From contig OZ007512.1 in the NCBI GenBank assembly GCA_963931865.1, positions 661,627 to 725,626 of the forward strand: a stretch of DNA of 64,000 nt, in the 5' to 3' direction. This DNA comes from Axinella damicornis (taxonomy: Eukaryota; Porifera; Demospongiae; Axinellida; Axinellidae). Positions 50,901 through 61,800 of this stretch are shown one piece after another. The notes below the pieces were generated by a model that did not search any database, was not told the origin of the DNA, and saw only the letters and a list, made by a program, of their open reading frames with translations. Every line of letters begins with the position of its first letter. Within the stretch, counting starts at the first letter, position 1. A program made the position numbers and the translations under genes.

Positions 50901-51377
50901 TGTAATCAAACACTGTACAATATTCAGGTGTCCAGTTTTACTTGCATAATGGAGTGGAGTATTACCAACACTGTCACTGACTTCTGGATCACAACCATTT
51001 TCAGTAATGAGACACTTAACACTGTCAAGGTTACCACTTTCACTGGCTGCATGTAGTGTAGTGTAGCCATCATTGTCAGTGCAGTGTGGATTGCACTTGT
51101 GCTCAGTTATGAGACATCTTGCAATGTGTAGGTGACCACTCTTGCAGGCAAGGTGGAGAGGAGTGCGGCCATTAGGGGTGGTAGCTTCTGGATTGCAGTT
51201 CTGTTCACTGATAAGGTACTGGGTAATGTCAACATGTCCATGCTTGCATGCAAGATGCAGTGGAGTGAGTCCTGAAAGGTCCTTCACTTCACTGGGATTC
51301 AATGCTTGGTTGGTGATGGCTTCTTTGACAGCAAGTAAGTCGCCATTTGCACACGCCTGAATCAACTGCGATGCCAT
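44921..51377 (-). CDS. ROCO-2: Ank-COR-Death paralogue lacking the Roc GTPase, with an in-frame TAG
   Basis: Exons (minus): 47616-51377, 46884-46941 and 44921-45642. The start MASQLIQACANGDLLAVKEA lies in a good context (ACATGG). About 28 ankyrin repeats are followed directly, in frame, by the C-terminal COR-like region: HGITPLHFAFNFALPQ joins sequence aligning with LRLAFLFSQ of ROCO-1, so the whole Roc domain and first part of COR are absent. After VQVLLS comes a single in-frame TAG (47817-47819). The same frame then continues for 67 codons (KAWVEQLGPDATYGKLRHEL) to the conserved GTGAGT donor. The acidic exon LLESGDEYGGEHEVESSLP (phase 0/1) and the Death-domain exon (DQADRPTLMECIWF, GKRPVTWETLTVVLRD) are intact and end in a 150-residue polar tail. 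Without readthrough the product ends after 1186 residues and lacks the Death domain. Confidence 0.85.
47108..47456. repeat. About 115-bp tandem repeat, three copies, in ROCO-2 intron
   Basis: Three copies containing ACACTACTCAATGCTACTCA and GGACTAGAGGATAGTGCCTA. They lie in the intron between the COR and acidic exons of ROCO-2, the same intron that carries the 41-bp array in ROCO-3. Confidence 0.85.
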
Positions 51378-51872
51378 GTCTCAGCTATGATTGTTGTTGA
51401 ATGAGCTAGACTTTATCAAATCCCTGTGTAGAATGGCTTCTGTATGCAGTAAAATGTGCAATCTCACGGAGTATTGTTACAACCTATATAAAACGAAAAA
51501 TTGGTCAGAAAGGTTTGAAATTCGGTGTCCCATGCAATGGTAATAAGCACATTTACACTGATATGCATGCATATTTCATGATTATCTAATCAGTATCACA
51601 GTTGCAACAAACTTGTGATATTGTATCTGTATAGCTATGCGCTATACTGCTATAGCTACTTTATTCGTTATTGCCACTTTACATAATTATAGGAAGTCAC
51701 TGTTATATTAATTATTTCATGATTTTTTTTTCCCGGTAGCTATACAGCTAGCTACCATCATCAAGCTATTTGTTCAATTTGCATTTAGCTGTAGCTCCGT
51801 ATATTTCCCTTACTTTCCTGCTGGCTGGGCATTGCATTACTTAATAGGTGTTGATAGTTTCCAATACACCCA

Positions 51873-52105
51873 CAATTGAAGGGCTGAGAACCAGAGTGGT
51901 CTAACCCAAAATCAAGTACTGGAAAATGCATGAATTGCACAAAAATGGAGTAAAAAATATGCAATGGGTATGAACATATGACCAAAATTTAGAAATTCTT
52001 GAAATTTCAGCAACTCCTGAAACACATTTTAACAGTATTCTCAAGTTTGGGGGGGCTAGATCAATGTTTGTGGGTTAGACCACTCTGGTTCTCAGCCCTT
52101 CAATT
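51873..52105. mobile_element. Inverted-repeat element with about 33-bp ends
   Basis: Left end AATTGAAGGGCTGAGAACCA through GAGTGGTCTAACCC; the right end is its exact complement. Internal sequence of about 165 bp. A solo end (CAGCCCTTCAATTATA) occurs at about 36838. The element lies upstream of ROCO-2. Confidence 0.75.
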
Positions 52106-54149
52106 ATACCTCAGCAGACAATAGCAAGTGACAAACTACAGCAACATAATATTATACGAGGTGCACTGCAGTCCCATGCCCAGAGAAGCACCGCCTTCAT
52201 GATTGACAATATAATATCGGCACGTTCGAGTGAAGGTGTAGAGCTTTTCAGCAAGTAGCTAGCTGTCAAGAAACTGCCCATTGTCACCAGACAGATTTTC
52301 CGTATGCATTTCTGGCTGGGCACGAGACTAAGCTACTGCCTTCAGGTATACATGTATATCAAGCTAGGTGCCTGCAGGTATACATGTATATCAAGCTAGG
52401 CATAGCAGATCCTGAGCAGTTGTGATTGGCATGCAGTCCTCTGCGTGGTCTGCTGTGCACCAGCTAGGGCCGGGTATCCATTGGAGTCTATTAATCCATG
52501 GTAATGAAATTAAACATCTTAACAAGGATTTGGGGAGATTTCCTGGTATGTTTCTGTTTACCTAACACCTCGTGATTGTGCATATACATGTACTTGAGAA
52601 TTCAATTAGATCCATGGTATATAGTGATTCTAAGATTTCATGGCACCAATCTGCTACCATAGCAGATTCCTGGGACTTTTGTAGTCATGCAATTGACAGT
52701 TTTGTAAGTCCCAGCTTCCTGGATGAGCTGGAGCTCTTTCTTGCAGGGATGGGTGGTATAGACTAGAGGGCAGACTAAACTTGCAATACAAAACCCACTG
52801 CAGCAAGTAACCGGATTAGTTTGAGGTATTAGCTTAATTAATGATTGTGTCTTCGGGAAAGACTCCACACAACGTGCAGGGATGGGCTGTATAGACTAGA
52901 AGGCAGACTAAATATTTAATCATGCACTCAGCAATACAAACCCTACTGCGTCTTTGGGAAAGACTCCACACAACGTACTGTTTGATTCTCAGCTTTTCCC
53001 ATAGTGTTGAATAGATACCAGAACAAGTTGTCTGCAGTAGATCTGGTACTTGTACTATCATAGTATACAATATTACGACATCTTGATTGGCTGAACTGAC
53101 TCAACACACCATAGCTAATTGTGGAGGGCTATAGGGCCATGTCACCCGCACCGGTATCCACCCACCCACCCACCCACCCCATCTGCACACACACCTGCAC
53201 ATACATACATGCACACTTATAGTCAGATGTTATCCAGTGAAACCTCTGATAGTTGACTCTCCCTACTAGGGACACACTATAGTAGACCTCTCCACAAACG
53301 ATAGTTTTTGAGATCCCAAATAATTGGTTTCCCTATAGCTAATTCTAGTAGCTAGCTACCTCCAAAAAGTGGGCAACTTCTCTACAAAGGACAAAACTCC
53401 CCCAAGGTTCCACTGTATACCGTACTGGCTAACATGATGGTTAACTGACCATGCATGCCTATGAATGTTCAGCCCAGTAATAATAGCTATATAGTCTTGC
53501 CTAACCTGATATCTCTGGGAAGTGTATCATCCGGCCGGGTTGTAGCTAGCAGATCTGACTGGTAACATGAACTAGCTACCCTAGCTATACTGTATCAGTA
53601 TCTAGCTACGGTGGCAGTGCCACCTCAGGTTAATTCTGGTTAGCTCTTTCCACTTCAGAATTGATCAGCAGTTGAAATATGCACAGCTCAGTAGCTATGT
53701 CTTTCAGAATTATTACACTAACAATTCGTGCCACTGCATGCTGATCAGGACACTGAGTGTCCATGTTTGGCTTCAGTTGTTTAATATTGTGGCCAACACG
53801 TGCACTTTACAGTTCTCTGGCGGCAGGTCATGCACTGGTCATTATCTGGCTTGCAAAGTTCAAACATGAAAGACCCCCAATAACTATTAGCTAGCTAGGG
53901 TAAGAGCTGCTCACAATGCACCGCGGCAATAACTTATGTGCTGCTCCTGCATCAATCTGACTAGTAGCTATAATATCCTTGGGTTTGAATCCCAGGTGGC
54001 CAGGGGAGGTTTTGACTCATTCGGTTTGCTGGCATAAACCTCAGGTGATATGAATCCTGATGTGTATTAAACTCACAAGTGCACAAGCTCCACTCATCAA
54101 TATAGACTGCCATATTAGGGTATTCATGCTGGAAAGGGTATCAGTCATG

Positions 54150-54302
54150 AAGTGCAGATTCAAACTTTTATAATGGGATGGGACTGAGGCTGGTTAATGG
54201 CATTTCTCCTTGTTTCTTTGGTTTTTTGAGAGGTAGAATATGACATGCCATTACTAAATCCTTTCAATTTTACAGAGAAAAAAATTGCCTCTAGTAACAG
54301 TT
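54150..54302. mobile_element. Family B fold-back element, opposite-arm copy
   Basis: It has AATGGGATGGGACTGAGGCT, GGTTAATGGCATTTCTCCTT and a degenerate outer end with AAAAAAATTGCCTCTAGTAA. Confidence 0.6.
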
Positions 54303-55139
54303 ATAGCCCTGTCGCCAGGGATTTATGCAACGCAAACCGACCTTGTTCTCGGGCTTTGCCCTCAGACTCAGTTGGTTTACTACCATAAGTGCCTGGCGAC
54401 TGGGCTCTAACTGTTACTTACACACAACTACTGGCCAGCATGCAGTAGTCCTGCATGCCTTGCAAGTCCATTTCCATTTCCGTTTCCGTTTCCATTTCCG
54501 TTTCGTCCCGTTTCTGTTTCTGTTCCGTTTCCGGTTCCTTCGTCCTGGTTTTACCACTATCCGGGTGGCATGCTTTCAATGGCAGCAGTAGCTACCGCAT
54601 TAGTGCTAAAATAATTATGTGAAGAGTTTGAAGTGCAAATCAAAACACAAAAAACTTGCATCACAAATTATACTGCTGCATGGAACTGTTAACTAAGTAT
54701 GTGAAATGCAAATCTGTCTGTGTACAGTTACATCAATGAAGCAATAATGACACAATAAGCACAGTGAGGAATTTGAGATACCCGTACATGGATTACTACA
54801 TGTGTAACAAAAGGTACAAAGAGCCAGAGGCCAAAACAGATTTACAGTATGTACCATGATACGCACTAACAAACTAAATTTAGGCACTTGTGAGCCCACA
54901 CAATATGCCAGGGAAAAACCTCACTGATAAACAGTGAGGGGAAAACCCACTAATAATCTGGCTCCTAAACAGTTTTCAAACACTTACAAAAGTAACATGA
55001 ATGTAAAATCTCAGAGTGCTAAACTCTCTACACCGGTATATGCACACACACACACACAAAAAATCAATCAATGAAGTTGGTAGCCACTGACATAAGTAGT
55101 GAAAGCACAAATGTGTATGTTGTTATGCAATTATCATAG

Positions 55140-55828
55140 CTAGTCCAAACTTTCATCTTCGATAAGGATAAGACTCTTTTCTGTACTGCCTATCTCACCA
55201 GGGGCATCATTTGCCTGATCCTTTGTCCTGCTAATCTCACCAGAAGCACCGCTTGCTCGATCCTTTGTCCTGCCAATCTCACCAGAGGCATCATTTGCTT
55301 GAACCTTTTGCTCTTGTTCATGTACTTCACTATCATTAGTGTCTGCAACGTTAACTTTGAGACCCAGCTCTGGATATGTGTTAACATTAGCTCTGACTGA
55401 CTCTTCTGAATTTTCGTGTCTGAAGTCTTCAACAATTCCAGTAGGTATTTCTTCTTCTTGTCTCTGATCTGAACCTTCGGTATAGGTAGGTGTGTCTTTG
55501 TTTCCTTCTGGAAATTTGACAGCTGCTATCTCTCTAGCTAGAGTGCAGAGTTCAATGTCATGTAAGACTTCAATGAGGGTGTTCCAGGTGACAGGCTGTT
55601 TCCCTCTACCAGCAAACCATTCCTTAAGAATTTCCAAGCAGATTTGTTCACAATCACTCATATGCTTGTGAGCTAAAGCACTGACCCTTTCTCCAGTTCT
55701 CTCCTCCAGGAGGAGGGTACCAAATGTTGTGTACTTTGTGCCAATCTCCTGGCTAATGTTGATTCTTCGCTCTCTCCCACGAAACCTGACGCACTCAATC
55801 AGGGTTGGCTGGTCAACTTGGATTTCAC
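55140..55828 (-). CDS. ROCO-1 Death-domain exon B (terminal) with long polar tail
   Basis: CACTACAG acceptor at 55829, stop at 55140. It encodes EIQVDQPTLIECVRFRGRER, IGTKYTTFGTLLLEERTGER and LKEWFAGRGKQPVTWNTLIE, then an acidic, Ser/Thr-rich tail with three copies of a GEI-RTKD(R/Q)A-like 13-residue repeat (about 55190-55290). The entry phase equals that of exon A, so it can follow either exon A or the acidic exon directly. It could also be the remnant last exon of a lost paralogue. Confidence 0.75.
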
Positions 55829-58800
55829 CTGTAGTGGAGAAGTGGCCGAATGTGTAGTTGAAGAGGTCACACTCCAGTTCTTGAGAGTCTTTACAGATCC
55901 ACCGAAGCTGAGACACTATATTCAGTGGACCTGGGAACCTGGGGACCTAGGATCCCCGGGGTCCTCGGGTCCACTGAATATAGCGTCCTTCTAAGCTTGA
56001 GTAATGTATGCCCAAGTATGAAAGGTACACCTACTTCCCCCTCATTCGCCTACGTGAGTAATCTAGTGCCGGATAGCTCTCTGTGCAGAGCTGCTGCTAC
56101 CCGAGTGCGTCCGCTTCAGCTGCTGCTCCCCAATTGCTCCGCTTCAGCTGCTGCTCGTCGCTTGCGTCCACTTCGTACTTCTACTGTAACAGCTGCTGCT
56201 CCCCGAATGTGTCTGCTTCAACTGCTCCCCATTGCGTCCGCTTCAACTGCTGCTCCCCGATTACGTCTGCTTCAACTGCTGCTCCCCGATCACGTCCGCT
56301 TCAACATGCTGCTCCCCAATTGCATCCGCTTGTAGCCCCACTGCATGTTCTGGAAGATTCCAGCCCATGCCCAATGTTCTCAAATAAATTGAAGTACAAG
56401 GTCGCGCATTAGTAGTCTAGTCCTGCCCCACGAACATCCCACTTCCATCACACACAGACAGACAGACACACTCACGTTAAACTCTTAATGCATGTAATGC
56501 AGTAGCTGGCTATGTTAAGCAAAGAGGCATATACTTTCTGCACACTTCAAGGATCATATTAGTAACAGTGGCGGATTTATGGGTGCAAATGCATCCCCCT
56601 TTGGTGGCTAATAAAAGTGTCTATTGTACAGCAGTTTTGGATTTATTCCGATCATCATTTTAGTCTCCAGTGCTAGACAAGTCACCTTGAACTTCAAAAC
56701 TCAGGTCCGACGCGTGTCATGAATGTGTTCACGTGACCGGTAGTGGGTGTGCCAATACAATTTTTCGGCTGCACTTTGCGCACCAGCAGCTGAATCCCCC
56801 CTTCTAAATTTCTAAGTCCGCCACTGAGTAATCTGCAATACTATAATAACTCACTCAATTGTGTTTTGGTGTGGAGCTTGACAGCTTCAATCTCTCTGGC
56901 TAGCACACTGAGTCCAGTGTCACATAATGCTTCAGTGAGGGTTTTCCAGGTAACAGGACGCTTGCCCCTACCAGCAATCCATTCTTCGAGAATGTTCACA
57001 ATGACTTTTTCAGCATCGTTCGTATGCTTTTCAGTTATAGCACTGATCCTCTCTCCAGTTCTGTCTTCGAGAAGGAGGACACCAAACGTTGCATATTTTG
57101 TACCAATCTCTAGGGGTAACCTGATCCTTCTTTTTAACCCTTGCATGTTGACACACTCTGTCAGCGTTGGTCGATCATGGTCACCTGTGGGATCAGACCA
57201 GTGCTTACACATCATCATGAATGGATATAGCTATGTATATGTTAGGAGAACAGAGACCTAGCTATATACACGTAGTGCTTAACACACTCTTCCTGCTCAC
57301 CTGTGGGTAGTTTCAGCATTGTGATTGCATGCACTATAATCTTCATGCAGCAACATGCAACATGAGTAAGGAGGACTACGTTAACAAGATCATTGCAAGT
57401 ATAAGTTTCGTGCATGGTGAGATACTTTCTATAACTGGTTAATAGTCAGTCTAGCCACTAGCCCCTCTCCACTCGGCGGTCAAGCGAGTGTGCAGCAAAG
57501 CCACGTGCGCATGTAACCGGCCTGGCAGAGAGGGGCTATATAGTGGCTAGACTGGTCTATAGTGTACCAGACCAAGGTGAAAGGTGTACCTTGGTATGCG
57601 CTGTCCTCCCCATCATCATCATCATCAATTTCATCACCACTTTCGTCAATCTGGTTTAGAGCAAACAAAGGATTTTATTATATTCTGTAGAATCATACTG
57701 CAATCCTATTGGTGACTGTAGTGCTTATTCCCATCGAATAATTCCATGGCTGAACATGACTTTTACAAGGCGACAACAATGACTTACAAGACAACAACAA
57801 TAATATAATTGTTGTATGGCAACCTTCTGAATAGAAGTTATTCTGTCATGTATATTGTATGCAGACTAAGCTGAAGTTCCGAATATAATAAAACAATTAT
57901 TGCACGCTTCTGTGTTGGATATCCGATTTATTACTACCCTCGGAATGCAATATTCCACTCAGCCTTCGGCCTCGTGGAATATTGCATTCCTCGGGTAGTA
58001 ATAAATCTTGATATCCAACACAGAAGCGTGCAATAATTGTTTAATGATGTATGCCACACAGCTAGTATATACATCAGTGAACAACGTCCTGAAAGAGAAC
58101 CAAACTACCATATAGATCTGAGGACTCAACCGCATGCTATACTACTTAAAGCTCATAAGTAGGGTGGGCATTCAGCTGGCATTATACGTACATACCAGAT
58201 TCAGAGGGCTTCTGCCACAGAAGATACTGTATCCGTCCAACTGTCGTCTCAAATTCCTGTATGTGGCAGATTTTCGTTGCTGCTCCACCCAAGTTTTGAT
58301 AATGTGCTCACACATCAGCTGCTGTTTGGGGACTTCATCAAGACTGCCACAGATGTCTTTATATTTCTTATTTAGTTCACTTGATGATGGTTTGAGGACT
58401 CGTACCAGAGCATCATGGAATGGGTACAACCACTGTGCCAGCTCTGTGATAAAGTCATCTGATACAGACTGTTTGGCAGTTTCTTTTGCGAACAGTTTTC
58501 CTATGAGGTCTGATGTGAGCAAAACATATGGTTCAAAGTAGAGAAGCTTGGAAATCTGTTTTCCTGGTCCCTCATGGCCATCAGGGTTTAATAGGAGGGT
58601 CATGTCAGGGTTATCATTTGCACTTCTTTTTGAGATTCTGCTACTAATGTAGTTGATGCTGTATGAAGGACACTCATTGGTTACTTGCAGAGGACTGTCA
58701 TTGGCCACTTCAACTATGAACTCTTCAGTGAACACTCTCGGACAAAATTCACGTTGAGATTTTAGGATAGTTTGAATCAGCTGTGAGCGTAGTCTGACAC

Positions 58801-61800
58801 AGTGAATCCTGCTATGATCCATGCAGGTCATACTGAGAACAACTGCTTTTAGATCTTGCACTTCAAAGAAAGTTGATACTCCATTTGCGTCATGCCAGGT
58901 GATACCATTCTTCCATATTTTGCATCTGCGTTTCACAGCTGGGCCTTCAGTTTTGGTGCTACTTATTGTAGAATCATCTTTAGACTGAGAGAAAAGGAAG
59001 GCTAGTCGGAGAAGTATGACATGTAGAAAACGAGTGGTGAAGAACTGATGCTCTACTGGATGCAATAACCAGCCACAGCAATAGGAACTTTTCTGACTTT
59101 CATGCAATGGACGCTTTGAAGTGACTAGAGCTGGGAAGAGGTAGCACACACCATCTGCATTTTCTAGTTCAGACAGATCAATCCAGCCCCGTTCAACTCG
59201 ATGACAGAACTCAAAGTGCTCCAGGAATCCTATGACCATGTCCGTGTTGTCAGGAAAGAACTCTCCTATTCTGGACTTTGAAACGACTCCAGTGCTGCTT
59301 AGTGAGACATGTGAGGGAAAGTCACGTGGGGCAAATATACTCCCAATGACTGTTTCAAGCATTGCAGCGATGTCAGTGATGACCCAGCTATTACCTGGAT
59401 TCTGGCTGTTCCTGAGGAGAAGCACTTGACCTTTGTCATGCAGAGTTTGGAACAGTGGCAGTAATTCAGTTGGATTGTTGGGAAGAAAGTGTGAATTCCC
59501 TTCAAGACCTTTGGAAATACTCTCAAGAGTGTGTCCTTGAACACCAGCACTGGTGTAGACTTTCCAGACATATCTGTGCAAAACATAACAACGTTGATCG
59601 ATCCTTTCTGCATGTTCCCTGATGGAGTTACAGCTCTCATCTAAATTATAGCGAAGTTGATCTAAGCCAGGAGACACAGGCCTGGTGCAGTCCAAGTACA
59701 CAATGTCCTTGGGTTCATACAGCTGATTGCCTTCACTCTTACGGAACACTGCCTTGTCAACTAGTGAGTGTATTTGGTCAATATCCCCCCTATTAAGCTT
59801 GTCTGCATGACTACCAACAAATATAATGCGGGGTTTTACCTCACTGTGAGCACAGCATTCCAAAATGAATGACACCCAGTACTGCAGACTATGGCAAATG
59901 ACGTTCTCACATTGTGCAATGTTTATCACGACTATAAAGATTCCTGCCAACTGGGAGGAAGAGTTTTGCAAGAAAGCAGCATGACTTGTGTAGAATTCTC
60001 GCTGGCCAGCAAAATCATAGATTACAACATTTCCAAAGTCATTGCTTCTTAAACTAATTGAATCAATTCCAGCTGTCTGTTGTCTCACCGCTTTAACTTT
60101 CTGGAATCGACCAATTAGGGAATCGATAAAACCTGGGTTACTCTGGAGAGCTTGCACCATTGAACTTTTTCCTGCCAGAGGATCTCCTAGAATGAATACT
60201 TTCACAACTGACTCAAGAGGGTAGTTGCCATTGCAAAAGTGGTCCAGAAGTTCTCTTATTTCCCCCGAAGTTGCTTTCTCTATTGGAGTCATTCCCTCTG
60301 CATTCTTGCACAGTGGATCACATTGCCCTGTTGAGAGAAGGAACTCTGTGATTTCCACCTGGCTGTATTTGCAAGCAATGTGCAGTGGTGTGTCACCTGA
60401 GTGTGTTGTGTGGACTAGGTCACTGAGTTTTTCCACGTGAAGGTACTGTACAATATTGAGCTGACCACTTGCACATGCATAATGGAGTGGAGTTAGTCCG
60501 TCCTTGTCTTTACATTGTGCATTGCAATTGTGCTTAAAAGTAAGGTATTTGAATACATTGAAGTTGTCGGATTTCAATTCCAGTTGAAATGTACTGTTAT
60601 GTTCAGTTCTCAGAGTATGGCTGACATCAGAATTTGACACTCCTGGAGCAGTTGCAACATTTTTGAATCTACAAAAAAATTGTGAGAGTAGGTAACTGAT
60701 TGTTTGCCAAAGGTGGTAAAGCATTCCTTGCACTTTGATGTTAGCGACAGTTGAACTAGTGTTGCTTTCTATGTTTTGACAAATAAAATTTATAAGCAAG
60801 TACGTTGCATCTGTGCATGTACCATGCAATGGAGTAAGACCATCATCATCTGTAGAATGTGGGTCACAGCCATATTCCTCGATGAGAAACTTTACGATAT
60901 CAAGGTGTCCACGTGAACAAGAAGTAAACAAGAGGAGAGATAAGTCTTCAGAGCATTGTGGTATCATGTGTTTGATCAGGTATTTGACAATATTCACCTT
61001 CCCAGCCACACATGCTGCAAACAATGCCTGGAAATCGGGATTGTAGTTCCATAAAACCATGACAGTCTCAAGGTCTCCCCTTATGCAAGCCATTTGTAAT
61101 GGAGTCACATTGAAGTCAGTCGATTCACAGATCTCTTCACTGAAATCTGGCAAGCTCCACTTTCCACACTCTTGCTGAATGGCATCATAAACAGTTTTCA
61201 TTTTTATAGACATCGCTGTATTGCATTTGCATTCATCCATGAGATACTGAAGAATTTCATGATGTTTATTATCAAAGGCATGACCAAGAGGAGTGAAACC
61301 AAAGTTATCACAAGAATTTGGATTGCAGTCACATTCTGTGATAAGGTACTTCACAATTTCTAGATGTCCTCTTGAGCTTGCTGCATGTAGGGGAGTGAGG
61401 CCATTACCATCACCAACTTGTGGATTACAGCCAGTTTTACTGGCAAGATACTTCACCACAGTCAAGTGGCCATTACTGGCAGCTGAATGCAGAGGTGAGT
61501 AGCCATTAATATTACAACGTTCTGGACTACTTTTGTGCTCATTTACAAGATACCTTGCAACCTCAAGATGACCATTGACACAAGCAAAATGAAGTGGAGT
61601 AAACCCTTCATTTGTACGGCACTGCAGGTCACAGTTGCAATCAGAGATAAGGAATTTTATGATCTCATGATGTCCATTCAAGGTTGCATAGTGCAGTGGA
61701 GTGAGACCGTTATTATCATGATTTTGAGGGTTACAACCACGTTCAGTGATAAGATACTTCACCACAGTCAAGTGGCCTTTACTGGCAGCTGAATGCAGGG

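Larger units (their letters stand above)
51378..55139. other. Intergenic region between ROCO-2 start and ROCO-1 end
   Basis: Holds the inverted-repeat element 51873-52105, short direct repeats around 52340-52400 and 52740-52960, a CACC run (about 53155-53180), a family B half element (54150-54302) and a GTTTCC-type hexamer stretch (about 54463-54540). No gene recognised. Confidence 0.6.

Noticed and set aside
53980..54010. tRNA B-box-like sequence (GGTTTGAATCCC)
   Set aside because: No A box at the right distance and no cloverleaf visible.
54325..54591. Phe/Arg-rich ORF
   Set aside because: Produced by a GTTTCC-type hexamer repeat.
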